This document shows, piece by piece, positions 26,456 through 34,689 of a stretch of DNA of 64,000 nt. The first letter of the stretch is position 1. The number at the start of each line of letters is the position of its first letter. Origin of the DNA: Candidatus Thorarchaeota archaeon MP8T_1 (GTDB lineage Archaea > Asgardarchaeota > Thorarchaeia > Thorarchaeales > Thorarchaeaceae). The notes under the pieces were generated by a model, which saw nothing but the letters and a program-made list of their open reading frames with translations, made no database searches and was not told the origin of the DNA. The stretch covers positions 68,982 to 132,981 of the forward strand of contig PJER01000003.1 of the NCBI GenBank assembly GCA_002825465.1, read 5' to 3'. The translations under genes were made by a program, and so were the position numbers.

Positions 26456-27592
26456 CTATGAACCTCCCGATAGTATATCTGCAATTGCATCTGAAATCTT
26501 CTTGATATCATCATAATGATCCACGATTATTGTCTTTCCATGGCTAATTTCAGCTATTGCTTCCACTAGATCACGATTAGATTTCTTCCCGGGAACAAAA
26601 CATAAGATAGGAGATATGTCACCATGAGATTTCACAATCTTGACAGGATTGGGTCCTGAGGTATGAGTCCCACTTGAAAAGAACATTATGAGTGTAGGGA
26701 GAGAGTTTGAAATATCCTTTGCACTCAATATGCCAAGATCAAGAGCTTCGCCAGGACTTGATGGTTGACTCTTTTGATCAGGAATCAAAGATTCTATCCA
26801 CTTGATAAATCTAAGAAATAATGAACGCGAATCTATTGATGATACTTCTACAGGACTTCCTGTTTGTGAATCAAATGTAGTGAATACCTCAATCTCATCA
26901 GAATAGGCAAGACCATGAAATTGAGCCTTTGTTTTAGTTATTGGATAAATTTCAGATAAGGAATCGATAGCATCCAGTGCTGCCTTGTATCGTGGTATAT
27001 CGGATACATCAGTTTCAACATCAGAAACTTGTGCTGCTGCTCCAACTTCAAAAATGCATATGATATTAAATGGCTTCAATGATTCAACTGGATCTAAATG
27101 GATTTTCTCAAGTTCATCCCATGATATCCTTGATGCTTTATTATCCACATCAATTGGATCTAAAGACTGCACAGTGAATTGAATCCCGAGCCTATCAATT
27201 TGGAATGATTGACCAATTTGTAATATCAATCCGTCAAAGTCATCCTGTAAATCGTTGACCCGTTTTGAAATTGCATCAGCAATGGTTCGATTATCGAGGT
27301 CTCTGGTTGATGAGAGAGTCAATCGGATATTGTTGCAGGTGGGGATGGTAGCTAGTATTCGTTTGAGTTCAATCTCATGATTCATATTACAGGACAACCA
27401 GGTGAATATTCGATTATCTAGAACCACTAAATCCTTGGGTACACTACTAGATACACGAACATCCGATAGCAGTGCTCTTTCGTTACATGAAATCTGATAG
27501 ACACCATCATCAATCGATGATTCCTCTGAAACAAAACAGAGGCCTTTTTGATTTCGTCCCTGCTTTGCTTTCATATTCAAAGAGACCTCCAT
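26456..27592 (-). CDS. MIDAS-less VWA-like protein with N-terminal Cdc48-N-like region
   Basis: 378 residues. The C-terminal half lines up with the intact VWA protein at 19495: LIMFFSSGTHTSGPNPVKIV matches LIMLTDGMTTSGPPPLKVL, and NIICIFEVGAAAQVSD takes the place of the DTSGSMK strand. All the metal-binding residues of the MIDAS are therefore replaced. The N-terminal half (about 15-170) is a beta-rich region compatible with the Cdc48-N-like domain of the relative but too divergent to call firmly. Its stop codon is three bases before the next gene, and its start overlaps the stop of the upstream VWA gene by one base (TAATG), so translation is probably coupled. A non-catalytic partner is likely. 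Confidence 0.7.
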   Translation of the reverse strand: MEVSLNMKAKQGRNQKGLCFVSEESSIDDGVYQISCNERALLSDVRVSSSVPKDLVVLDNRIFTWLSCNMNHEIELKRILATIPTCNNIRLTLSSTRDLDNRTIADAISKRVNDLQDDFDGLILQIGQSFQIDRLGIQFTVQSLDPIDVDNKASRISWDELEKIHLDPVESLKPFNIICIFEVGAAAQVSDVETDVSDIPRYKAALDAIDSLSEIYPITKTKAQFHGLAYSDEIEVFTTFDSQTGSPVEVSSIDSRSLFLRFIKWIESLIPDQKSQPSSPGEALDLGILSAKDISNSLPTLIMFFSSGTHTSGPNPVKIVKSHGDISPILCFVPGKKSNRDLVEAIAEISHGKTIIVDHYDDIKKISDAIADILSGGS

Positions 27593-28704
27593 TAGTAAAT
27601 CCGAGTTTCGTACATTTCAGTAGCTACAGATTTCGATCCGTAAAACACCTCTACTCGAAGAGTTGCTTTCCCTTTTACATCAGTCATAGGAACTAGTTTT
27701 AGCTCTAACACTCGATCAGATTTGGGGGAGAGATCATGTCGTTCGTTTGTTACCTCAGAAACACCTTCAGACGTAACTAATGATGCAATAACTCTGACGC
27801 TTACAATAGTTGCACTGGGATTATTCACCCTAACCGAATAATTGAATGCCTTTCCAGCAACTAAATTATTAGGCACATCACCGAGTTCTACTTTTACTCC
27901 AAGTTTTTCTGAGGTTAGAGGTCTACCTTTAGGCCAACGAGCTATTCTCCCCAATTCTAAAAGCCGAGACAAGGAGGTCTTCAACTCTCGAACTTGAAGA
28001 TTCAGGTTTGCAGCTGCTTCACCCATATCAAAAACACCATCATGATTCTCGTAATATGCCAATACACGACGATCAGCCTCAATGAGATCACTGACGCCTT
28101 CAAGAATTTTGAGAATTGCCCCTGGTAGCTCGTGGGCTTCAAGTAAGGAGTAATATTTTCCTTCATCGACTGAATCGGCAATCATACGAAAAGATGTTTC
28201 GACAAGTGGATTACACCCGCAAACAAAGATGAACATGGTACTTCCAAAATCTTTCCTGAATTGCTGAACCTCATCAATTGGATCGTGTCCTTTTGGACAA
28301 CCATCAGGAAAATAATCATCGCCAATAGAATTGTATTTCTTCCCATGAGGTGGTGCATCACCAACTAGAAGCATTACCTTGTAGGCATCTCTATCCCAAG
28401 ACAGTCTTGTTCTTGCGTCAAAAAGTCCATCAGCAACCGCTTCAGGCGTATCACCACCTTCAGATGGCCGCAAGTCTGCTATGAGTTTTCTGACTTGTTT
28501 TACATTTGTTGTAAAATCGAAGATTTTTGTCACATATGATCTATCTTGAGGAGGATGGTCACGATATGACACAACACCAAATCTAATTTCAAGATCTTTT
28601 GTTCGTGAAGTTATGTGGGTGACAATCTGAGAGAGACTGTCCTTGACAGCACTGATATCATCCTTCATGGAACCTGTAGTATCTACGACAAATGCAACAT
28701 CCAT
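27592..28704 (-). CDS. VWA domain - winged helix - Ig-like domain protein
   Basis: 370 residues. The VWA domain occupies residues 1-200 and starts immediately (MDVAFVVDTTGSMKDD). It has an intact metal site: DTTGS, GGDTPEAV and GDAPPHGKKY, the arrangement seen in alpha-kinase- and hemicentin-type VWA domains. Residues about 215-265 form a winged-helix-like segment (NHDGVFDMGEAAANLNL, then LKTSLSRLLELGRIARWP). The last about 100 residues are a CARDB/Ig-like beta domain (VPNNLVAGKAFNYSVRVNNP). There is no signal peptide, so it acts inside the cell. It is the first gene of the three-gene operon and the only one there with a metal-binding VWA. The winged helix could bind DNA or mediate protein contacts. 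Confidence 0.8.
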   Translation of the reverse strand: MDVAFVVDTTGSMKDDISAVKDSLSQIVTHITSRTKDLEIRFGVVSYRDHPPQDRSYVTKIFDFTTNVKQVRKLIADLRPSEGGDTPEAVADGLFDARTRLSWDRDAYKVMLLVGDAPPHGKKYNSIGDDYFPDGCPKGHDPIDEVQQFRKDFGSTMFIFVCGCNPLVETSFRMIADSVDEGKYYSLLEAHELPGAILKILEGVSDLIEADRRVLAYYENHDGVFDMGEAAANLNLQVRELKTSLSRLLELGRIARWPKGRPLTSEKLGVKVELGDVPNNLVAGKAFNYSVRVNNPSATIVSVRVIASLVTSEGVSEVTNERHDLSPKSDRVLELKLVPMTDVKGKATLRVEVFYGSKSVATEMYETRIY

Positions 28705-28800
28705 TCTTGTTGAGGCCAGTCATATCCTCTCCATGTAATCTATTTTCTAATACCAATTAAGCCTTTGCCGCAAAAATAAGCGTAGAACATTTTAAGGGTC

Positions 28801-29208
28801 ATGTTTCATGAAAATACTATGCCAGACTTGAGTGATACTGATCTACATCTTCATTTTGAATTTGAAGGTGATATAACTCTGAAAGGAGATATTAACAGAA
28901 TTCACGCGCCGCTCATTGTTGAAGAAATCAAGTTCAGACTCCCTTTTGAAGGGAGATCTGCGTTAATGCGTTCTGAGTTGCAAATCACTCTGGGAATATC
29001 GAAGGGTAATGTAAAACCGACAAATGAAGTGAAGAAAGGAGATATCGCATATATGCCACTTGGTGATGCACTTTGTATCTACCTTGAGGACCAGCACACC
29101 TATAGCAAGGTGAATATCATCGGAAAAATCACATCCAGTGAAGAAGATTTAGCTCTCTTGAAAAAGATTAGGAGAGGAAGTCTAGTTCATATCAAGCAAG
29201 GTTCTTGA
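28801..29208 (+). CDS. Cyclophilin-like fold protein (DUF369/TM1367-type)
   Basis: 135 residues from ATG 28801; ATG 28819 (MPDLSDTDLHLHF) is a good alternative and neither has a clear ribosome site, so translation may be leaderless. The protein is all beta. The segment KKGDIAYMPLGDALCIYLED is typical of the small cyclophilin-like family of archaea and bacteria, as is the earlier APLIVEEIKFRLPFEGRSAL. The fold resembles peptidyl-prolyl isomerases, but the family's activity is unknown. It is convergent with the E2F-like gene, with only a few bases between the stops. Confidence 0.75.
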   Translation: MFHENTMPDLSDTDLHLHFEFEGDITLKGDINRIHAPLIVEEIKFRLPFEGRSALMRSELQITLGISKGNVKPTNEVKKGDIAYMPLGDALCIYLEDQHTYSKVNIIGKITSSEEDLALLKKIRRGSLVHIKQGS

Positions 29209-29211
29209 TGA

Positions 29212-29763
29212 TTAGATTCTTTGAAGACTTTTGATCAAGTCTTCATTCTCATCCATTTCAATTTCACACGGATCGACAACTATACCCGGTTCCTTTGTGA
29301 TGATCACTACTTCAATACCATCGTGCTTGACACGTTTGATACCATTACTTGAAAGAGCTCGAACTCTCAACTGGGTTGTATTGAATTCAGTTTTATCTGC
29401 AGTCTCAATCGCTTGAACATCACGACGCAATTTTGTTCGAGTAATCCTGAGTTGCTCCTTTAATTCAGCGACCTGGACTTGGAGTTCTTTCCGTTCATCA
29501 CTCTCATCTGAAAGTTGAATTCGAAGATCATCGTGCATTTGTTTTGGAACATAGTCTTTGGAACGATCAATCCAAGTAATAGTTGTTCCATCAAATTTTC
29601 TACTAGTATCTACATGTCCCAAAGCTTTCAAAACTGCTACAACATCATATACGCGGCGCTTGGGAGTATCAAGCTTTTCTGCAAGGGTATCACTCTTGAT
29701 TCCATCTTCCCCGCACTCTTTGAGGATTCTCACTGACTCCTCAGCTAAATCGACTAGCTTCAA
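29212..29763 (-). CDS. E2F/DP-like winged-helix transcription factor with coiled coil
   Basis: 183 residues. Residues about 1-68 match the E2F/DP DNA-binding domain: LAEKLDTPKRRVYDVVAVLK carries the R-R-x-Y-D signature that contacts DNA in eukaryotic E2F and DP proteins. ALGHVDTSRKFDGTTITWI, the counterpart of the wing and the final I-x-W strand, follows. Residues about 78-118 are a heptad-rich coiled coil (RKELQVQVAELKEQLRITRT), as expected for dimerisation. The last about 60 residues are beta-rich (TTQLRVRAL, GIEVVIITKEPGIVVD), in the position of the eukaryotic marked box. The start is TTG 29763, supported by GGGGTG five bases upstream. A winged-helix archaeal regulator of another family is possible, but the RRVYD match is striking. 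Confidence 0.75.
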   Translation of the reverse strand: MKLVDLAEESVRILKECGEDGIKSDTLAEKLDTPKRRVYDVVAVLKALGHVDTSRKFDGTTITWIDRSKDYVPKQMHDDLRIQLSDESDERKELQVQVAELKEQLRITRTKLRRDVQAIETADKTEFNTTQLRVRALSSNGIKRVKHDGIEVVIITKEPGIVVDPCEIEMDENEDLIKSLQRI

Positions 29764-29870
29764 CTATGCACCCCACTGTTTATCCGGCAATTACTGCTAG
29801 AGCATACTTCCTTCATACTGATTGCTTCACGTATTTAGGTCTTTGTATTGCTCTCAGCTATAGTGCGATT

Positions 29871-29890
29871 TTCCGAATAGTTTTTCGGAA
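29871..29890. promoter_or_regulatory. Inverted repeat TTCCGAA-N6-TTCGGAA, candidate operator
   Basis: A perfect seven-base inverted repeat with a six-base AT-rich spacer, about 110 bases upstream of the E2F-like gene's start and about 200 upstream of the plus-strand gene. The size fits a dimeric winged-helix protein. Autoregulation by the E2F-like factor is an inference. Confidence 0.35.
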
Positions 29891-30062
29891 GATTTACACT
29901 ACGATTTTTAGAAAGCATATTTGCCTTTAATCCATTCTAGTAAAATCATCCGAATAAGTAATGGTAACTCCTCTATAATCCAGTAAAGGAGTAAAATGTG
30001 CAATTAATGACTGGACCAACAATTTCTTAACGTGCCTCTTGAGTTTGCCGACACAGAAACTC

Positions 30063-30078
30063 ACACTCTCGGGAGTGT
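30063..30078 (+). promoter_or_regulatory. Hairpin covering the ribosome-binding site of the cDPGS-like gene
   Basis: ACACTC (30063-30068) pairs with GAGTGT (30073-30078) around the tetraloop TCGG. The GGGAG that would act as Shine-Dalgarno for ATG 30087 lies in the loop and 3' arm, so folding would hide it. Confidence 0.4.
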
Positions 30079-30086
30079 AGCTGATT

Positions 30087-31418
30087 ATGAGTAAAAAGAA
30101 AGTCATTATCATGGGCGCAGCCGGAAGAGATTTTCACAACTTCAATGTCTATTTCAGAAACAATGAAGACTACGAGGTTGTTGCCTTTACTGCAGAGCAA
30201 ATTCCTGGAATTGGGGATCGAATGTATCCACCTGAACTTTCAGGTCCTCTTTACCCAAAGGGTATTCAAATATACCCTGAAGAGAAGTTGCCCGAACTAA
30301 TCGAGAAATTCGATGTAGAGCAGTGCATTCTTGCATACTCTGATCTTCCTTACGAGACCGTTGGTCATAAAATAGCTTGGGTAAATCAGCTTGGCCCTGA
30401 CCTTCGACTTATGGGACCAAAGAATACCTCAATCAAGAGTAAGAAACCAGTCGTAGCAGTTTGTGCTGTTCGAACTGGATGTGGTAAGAGCCAAACATCA
30501 AGACGCGTAAACCAGATTCTTGTTGATATGGGTCTCAAACCAGTAAATATCAGACATCCTATGCCTTATGATCCAGACCTCACCTCACAGATCTCTCAGA
30601 GATACGAAACTCTAGAGGATCTTGACAAGTACAGATGTACAATTGAAGAGAGAGAAGAGTATGAACCAATGATCAATATGGGGGTCATTCTCTATGCTGG
30701 AGTCGATTATGGTAAAATCATTGAACAAGCCGAGAAAGAAGCAGATGTGATCACCTGGGATGGTGGAAACAATGACTTCCCATTCTACAATCCAGATCTT
30801 CTCATCACAATTGTAGACCCTCACCGACCTGGACATGAGATATCGTACTATCCTGGTGAAACAAACCTCAGAATGGCAGATGTCGTCGTGATTAACAAGA
30901 TTGACACCGCAGACTATGAAGATGTTGAAGAGGTTCGAGAGAATATCATGATGGTTAATCCAGATGCGATTATTGTTGATGCTGCATCACCTCTCAGCGT
31001 AGAGGACATGGAATCAATTCGTGGTAAGCGTGTGATTGTTGTCGAAGACGGTCCAACTGTCACTCATGGTGATATGCCATATGGTGCTGGTTTTATTGCA
31101 GCTAGGAAAGCTGGAGCTATTATCGTAGACCCCAGGCCATTCGCAGTTGGTAGTATTGAAGACACCTTTGAGAAGTACTACCATCTAGAGGATGTACTTC
31201 CTGCAATGGGATACGGAGAGAAACAGATGGAAGAACTCCAAAAGACAATCAACAAATCAGACGTTGATGCAATTGTCATCGGAACACCAATTGACCTGAA
31301 GCGTATCATTAAGATCAATAAACCAAGTGTAAGAGTCAAATACGACTTACAAGAGATTGGTAAACCTGATCTTGTAGGTGTATTGAAAGATTTTGTGAAG
31401 AAACACAATCTCAAATAG
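30087..31418 (+). CDS. Cyclic 2,3-diphosphoglycerate synthetase-like NTP-binding protein
   Basis: 443 residues, cytoplasmic. An N-terminal nucleotide-binding part starts with VIIMGAAGRDFHNFN. A P-loop (RTGCGKSQTSR, about residues 129-139) follows, then WDGGNNDFPF and VDPHRP, and a GTPase-like NKID motif (VVINKIDTAD). This arrangement and length match the archaeal family annotated as cyclic 2,3-diphosphoglycerate synthetase, which in thermophilic methanogens cyclises 2,3-bisphosphoglycerate with ATP. Many members occur in organisms not known to make that solute, so the product here is uncertain. Start ATG 30087; GGGAG about 11 bases upstream is inside a hairpin. A terminator follows. Confidence 0.85.
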   Translation: MSKKKVIIMGAAGRDFHNFNVYFRNNEDYEVVAFTAEQIPGIGDRMYPPELSGPLYPKGIQIYPEEKLPELIEKFDVEQCILAYSDLPYETVGHKIAWVNQLGPDLRLMGPKNTSIKSKKPVVAVCAVRTGCGKSQTSRRVNQILVDMGLKPVNIRHPMPYDPDLTSQISQRYETLEDLDKYRCTIEEREEYEPMINMGVILYAGVDYGKIIEQAEKEADVITWDGGNNDFPFYNPDLLITIVDPHRPGHEISYYPGETNLRMADVVVINKIDTADYEDVEEVRENIMMVNPDAIIVDAASPLSVEDMESIRGKRVIVVEDGPTVTHGDMPYGAGFIAARKAGAIIVDPRPFAVGSIEDTFEKYYHLEDVLPAMGYGEKQMEELQKTINKSDVDAIVIGTPIDLKRIIKINKPSVRVKYDLQEIGKPDLVGVLKDFVKKHNLK

Positions 31419-31420
31419 AG

Positions 31421-31460
31421 TAGTTGGGGGATTGCTCCCCCACTATCTTTCCTTTTTTTT
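31421..31460 (+). terminator. Hairpin terminator after the cDPGS-like gene
   Basis: TAGTTGGGGG pairs with CCCCCACTA (one bulge) around ATTGCT and is followed by a pyrimidine- and T-rich run ending near 31460. It lies between convergent genes. Confidence 0.7.
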
Positions 31461-31476
31461 ATTTCTTCAAAATCAT

Positions 31477-32430
31477 TCACCATGTTGTTGGAGGAGCCGC
31501 CTCTCTAGATTCTAGGTCACGGTAAAGGATTGGTATAAAGATGAGACTCAAAGCACTAAAGAGTAGAGCAATAATAATTGATTCAATCACATAAGCAAAA
31601 GCCGTATCGCCTAAAATGAATGATACACCGTAGCTGATAGCAAAGGTGAATATCGTGGTTGCGATGATAAGAAGTATCTGAGCAGCAAGAATTCGGAAGA
31701 AACTCCCACTGGTAAGACTCCAAGCCCTTTTTATCGAACCAATTACTGACAAGTCTGTGGCAATAATGATTGCTAGAGTTGGTGCAAGCCTTGTTTGAAT
31801 AAAGAGTAGAAAAATCACACCTACAACTAAGATCAAAAATCCAGCCATGAGAGCTTCAGCAAAACCTGGAGGGAATTCTGGGTTCATTGGGTCAAATGTT
31901 TCAAGATCAATCATACCCATTGCTGTGGACATGAAGTATAAGCCGGGACCCATGACGATTGCAACAAGTATTGAAACAATTATTTGATATATTAAGAATG
32001 AAAGAATTTTCCCTAAAGAGTGTCTAAAACTTAATCCAATATCTCCTCTATCTTCACCATATGAATCCAATGTGAATTTAATTACAGCACCAGCCATGAT
32101 AGCACTTACAATGAAGAAGACCCCTGAGTACACTAATGATGTGTTAACATAAAGAGGATCGATAGTAGGCTCAAGAAGATACACAGTGAGGAAGAAACTA
32201 AATGGATCACTAGCAATGACACCAGTTATGTCAAACATAGTTAGGAGTACAACATATGAAACTACTAATAATCCTGCACTAACAACTCCTATAATGAGAA
32301 TATAACTAACTAACTTCTTAATCCACAAGTCGATGGTTCTCGAAACAAGACCAACTGCAGAAAGTGTATATTTTTGATCAGGTTTCTGAGGTTGTGATGG
32401 GTCATAGCCCAATTCGTCATCAAACGCCAT
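31477..32430 (-). CDS. Polytopic membrane protein of unknown function
   Basis: 317 residues from ATG 32430 (MAFDDELGYD). This start is chosen because AGGAG lies eight bases upstream; longer in-frame starts would run into the upstream small gene's promoter. A short hydrophilic N terminus is followed by six or more membrane helices arranged in two clusters. Long loops between them include LSFRHSLGKILSFLIYQIIV and GSIKRAWSLTSGSFFRILAA. These phrases resemble membrane domains annotated as DUF975- or glycerophosphodiester-phosphodiesterase-associated, but I cannot assign a function. It is divergent from the interrupted small membrane-protein gene. Confidence 0.75.
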   Translation of the reverse strand: MAFDDELGYDPSQPQKPDQKYTLSAVGLVSRTIDLWIKKLVSYILIIGVVSAGLLVVSYVVLLTMFDITGVIASDPFSFFLTVYLLEPTIDPLYVNTSLVYSGVFFIVSAIMAGAVIKFTLDSYGEDRGDIGLSFRHSLGKILSFLIYQIIVSILVAIVMGPGLYFMSTAMGMIDLETFDPMNPEFPPGFAEALMAGFLILVVGVIFLLFIQTRLAPTLAIIIATDLSVIGSIKRAWSLTSGSFFRILAAQILLIIATTIFTFAISYGVSFILGDTAFAYVIESIIIALLFSALSLIFIPILYRDLESREAAPPTTW

Positions 32431-32543
32431 AAACATATCTCCTGATTGCTTGATTGTGCAACGATTCGTTATATCTTCTCCGAAGCTATATCTTTCGGAC
32501 CAAAGGATTATTTTGATTTCGAAATGCAACTTGAAATGGAGTA

Positions 32544-32882
32544 ATGACTATGTCGAGCGACGAACTTCCATTTGGAATATTTCTCTTAGCTGCTTTGTAG
32601 GGACTTCAAGCACTTGGTCTCTTTCTTGTTGGAGGAATTTGGCTCCTTATTCCGATTTTTGGGCTACTTGTTGCAATTGCCTGTGGAATTGCAGGTCTCT
32701 TCGGACTATTCATTGCCTTTGGTCTATTTACACTTCAGGAATATGCATGGATGTGGTCATTTGTACAAAACATAATTGGTGCAATTCTTTTTCTTGGAGG
32801 AGGTAATCTTTTCGGAGTTATCCTATCAGTGATAATTTTGCTTTACCTTAACATACCAGATGTAAAGAATAGATTCAACTAA
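32544..32882 (+). pseudogene. Small membrane-protein gene interrupted by one in-frame TAG
   Basis: A single frame of 113 codons runs from ATG 32544 (TGGAG about six bases upstream) to TAA 32882, broken only by TAG at 32598-32600 (codon 19). Before it the protein reads MTMSSDELPFGIFLLAAL. After it, GLQALGLFLVGGIWLLIPIF begins about 94 residues with three to four membrane helices and a basic end (YLNIPDVKNRFN). The sense of the frame is preserved on both sides, so this is a real gene carrying one nonsense codon. CAG (glutamine) to TAG would explain it, and LAALQGLQAL reads naturally. The genome uses TAG as an ordinary stop (for example at 7215, 8492 and 31418). Sequencing error, recent inactivation or readthrough are the options. 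Confidence 0.65.
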
Positions 32883-32895
32883 AAAGGAAAGAGAC

Positions 32896-32911
32896 CGGGC
32901 ATTCTTGCCCG
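32896..32911. terminator. Bidirectional hairpin between convergent genes
   Basis: CGGGC (32896-32900) pairs with GCCCG (32907-32911). On the minus strand it is followed by CTCTTTCCTTTTT, giving a good terminator for the PaaK-like gene; on the plus strand a shorter T-rich run follows. Confidence 0.55.
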
Positions 32912-32921
32912 ATATTTTCAT

Positions 32922-34517
32922 CTATGCAGGTTTTGGTCTACTATCAACAATATCCATGAATTTCATTCCACCAGCTTTCTCTACGAGCTCTTCAAACCCG
33001 ATAATGAAAACCTTCGGTGTGACTTCTGTGCTTTTCTTTGTCAATTGTTGAAGTTCCAGAATGAGTGATGTATAGTCTGCATTTGTTGGACCTTTAGGAG
33101 CAACATAGAGATTAAGTACATCCATACTGTACGGATCTGACATATCCTCTTTGGCAACTTCAATCTGAAGTTCCTCCACTTCTGAAAGAGCAATCAAATC
33201 TGAACGGAGTGCTGTTAGATTTACAGTTGCGCCCTTAATTTTCTTCTCCGCTAGACCCATGATTTCGAGTTGAGCTTCAGCATCATTTGTTCGACCAACA
33301 TCCCAGAAGAAGGGACCGTCTAAACCACATATTGGGCATCTTCCACGTTCTTGGTGTGACGCTACATCGCCCAGTAAAAAGCCTTCAAACACTGTTCCTG
33401 TGCTATCAAGATGAAATAGACACATATGACCAGGTTCATCATTGCCAACAAAATCGTATGTTCCATCATCATTGAGTGCAATCAATTCAAAGGCAAGCAT
33501 GAGTGGTGAAACATTATGGTAAGGGCCATCATGTCTGCATTGTACAGCAAATGATACCTTACTTTCTGAAGATGCATAACCTCCGACAGTGAGTACTTCT
33601 TTTGCTCCTTTCTCTTCAAGGGTCTGTACGATATCTTCTCGAACAGGGTCGTAAATCTTCTCACCTGCAAGGAGAGTGATGACCTTTTCTGGAGCTTTGT
33701 AGTCTTTATTTTCCTTCATAGCTCTAAAGAATCGATTTCTTAGGAAACTTGGCATCCCGGTGAATCCGTTCGCATTAAAGGACCCAGCAATCTCAACTAG
33801 TTTATCACTAGGTATTGCACCACCTCCACTAGTAGCAATGTAGAACTTTGACATCTGTCGTAAACCCAAATTGACAGCATGCCATCCAAGGTGTGGAGCG
33901 TAGGGGAACAAGTTCATAGCTGTCATCTCCCATCCTTTCTCAACCCATGGATCAACTGGAAGTTGTCCTGCCTTTACACAATTCTTTGCCAATAAGTCCC
34001 AATCGTACTGAGTCAGAAAAACGGGAGATGGAAGGCCTGATGCGCGTCCAGAACTTAGCCAGAATTGTAATGGAGAAAATTGATATTTTGCTCGTTTAGC
34101 TAATCGATCCATTGCACCCTTCTTTCCGATATGAAGTTTCACTTTAGCACCATTGTTTCGGATGAATTTAGCAAGGTCTTTGTGGCCAGATTCATTTGAA
34201 TATGTCATTAAATTTCCAATGGCTTCTGCTGTGGGACGAGGTTGTCCATCTACTTCAGAGGGATTGATAACAAATTTCGTTATGTTCTCCTTGTAGTCAA
34301 TCTTCTTCACAAGAGGGACTTTGTACTTAGCCCAGTCTTCAACACAAGTAATATTGAATGGATCAATATTGTTGGCCTTGAACAATTTCCGATAGTATGC
34401 ATGGTTTGGCCACACTTGATACCGGATAAATGCTCGGAACTTTTTATCTTGCATTTCTTTGATTTCTCGATGATTTGTCCGTTTGAGCTCTTGGAATGTG
34501 AATGTAGTTTTGACCAT
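32922..34517 (-). CDS. PaaK/CapK-like adenylate-forming enzyme
   Basis: About 531 residues from ATG 34517, preceded by GAGGAGGT at the proper distance; the frame stays open upstream to a TTG but without support. The N-terminal part (FRAFIRYQVWPNHAYYRKLF) is typical of phenylacetate-CoA-ligase-like enzymes, which activate carboxylates as AMP esters. Later segments include SSGRASGLPSP (in the place of the usual S/T-G-rich ATP loop), VGGYASSES, and a CPICG zinc knuckle after GDVASHQERGR. The substrate is unknown. No thiolation or CoA-specific partner lies nearby. It stands alone on its strand between convergent and divergent neighbours. Confidence 0.8.
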   Translation of the reverse strand: MVKTTFTFQELKRTNHREIKEMQDKKFRAFIRYQVWPNHAYYRKLFKANNIDPFNITCVEDWAKYKVPLVKKIDYKENITKFVINPSEVDGQPRPTAEAIGNLMTYSNESGHKDLAKFIRNNGAKVKLHIGKKGAMDRLAKRAKYQFSPLQFWLSSGRASGLPSPVFLTQYDWDLLAKNCVKAGQLPVDPWVEKGWEMTAMNLFPYAPHLGWHAVNLGLRQMSKFYIATSGGGAIPSDKLVEIAGSFNANGFTGMPSFLRNRFFRAMKENKDYKAPEKVITLLAGEKIYDPVREDIVQTLEEKGAKEVLTVGGYASSESKVSFAVQCRHDGPYHNVSPLMLAFELIALNDDGTYDFVGNDEPGHMCLFHLDSTGTVFEGFLLGDVASHQERGRCPICGLDGPFFWDVGRTNDAEAQLEIMGLAEKKIKGATVNLTALRSDLIALSEVEELQIEVAKEDMSDPYSMDVLNLYVAPKGPTNADYTSLILELQQLTKKSTEVTPKVFIIGFEELVEKAGGMKFMDIVDSRPKPA

Positions 34518-34689
34518 TCGACAACCTCCTCTGTATTTTCGGGCACCGGAGGAATCTAATCGAACATAATAGTCTTGCGAATTCATTGCGAGGAAATACA
34601 CGCCTTTAAGACGATATTGTAGAAACTCATAATAGTTTAAATCCTAGAAAACAAATTACTCAGAATAATAATCATGGAGTGTATCAACA

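Larger units (their letters stand above)
29764..30086. other. 323-base divergent intergenic region with two inverted repeats
   Basis: No gene is seen between the E2F-like gene (minus) and the cDPG synthetase-like gene (plus). It must hold both promoters. Two structured elements stand out: a palindromic TTCCGAA/TTCGGAA site at 29871-29890 and a hairpin at 30063-30078 that includes the ribosome site of the plus-strand gene. Confidence 0.5.

Noticed and set aside
19495..28704. Interpretation as a MoxR-VWA or other known AAA+/VWA conflict system
   Set aside because: No MoxR or other AAA+ ATPase, protease or nuclease gene is present in the cluster, so the known arrangements do not fit.
32598..32600. 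Pyrrolysine coding at the in-frame TAG
   Set aside because: The gene is not a methylamine methyltransferase, no pyl genes are in the window, and several neighbours terminate at TAG; mutation or error is more likely.
32450..32806. Plus-strand frame of about 118 codons over the small membrane-protein gene
   Set aside because: It reads out of frame with the hydrophobic, well-started 113-codon gene and gives a cysteine/serine-rich translation typical of an off-frame shadow.
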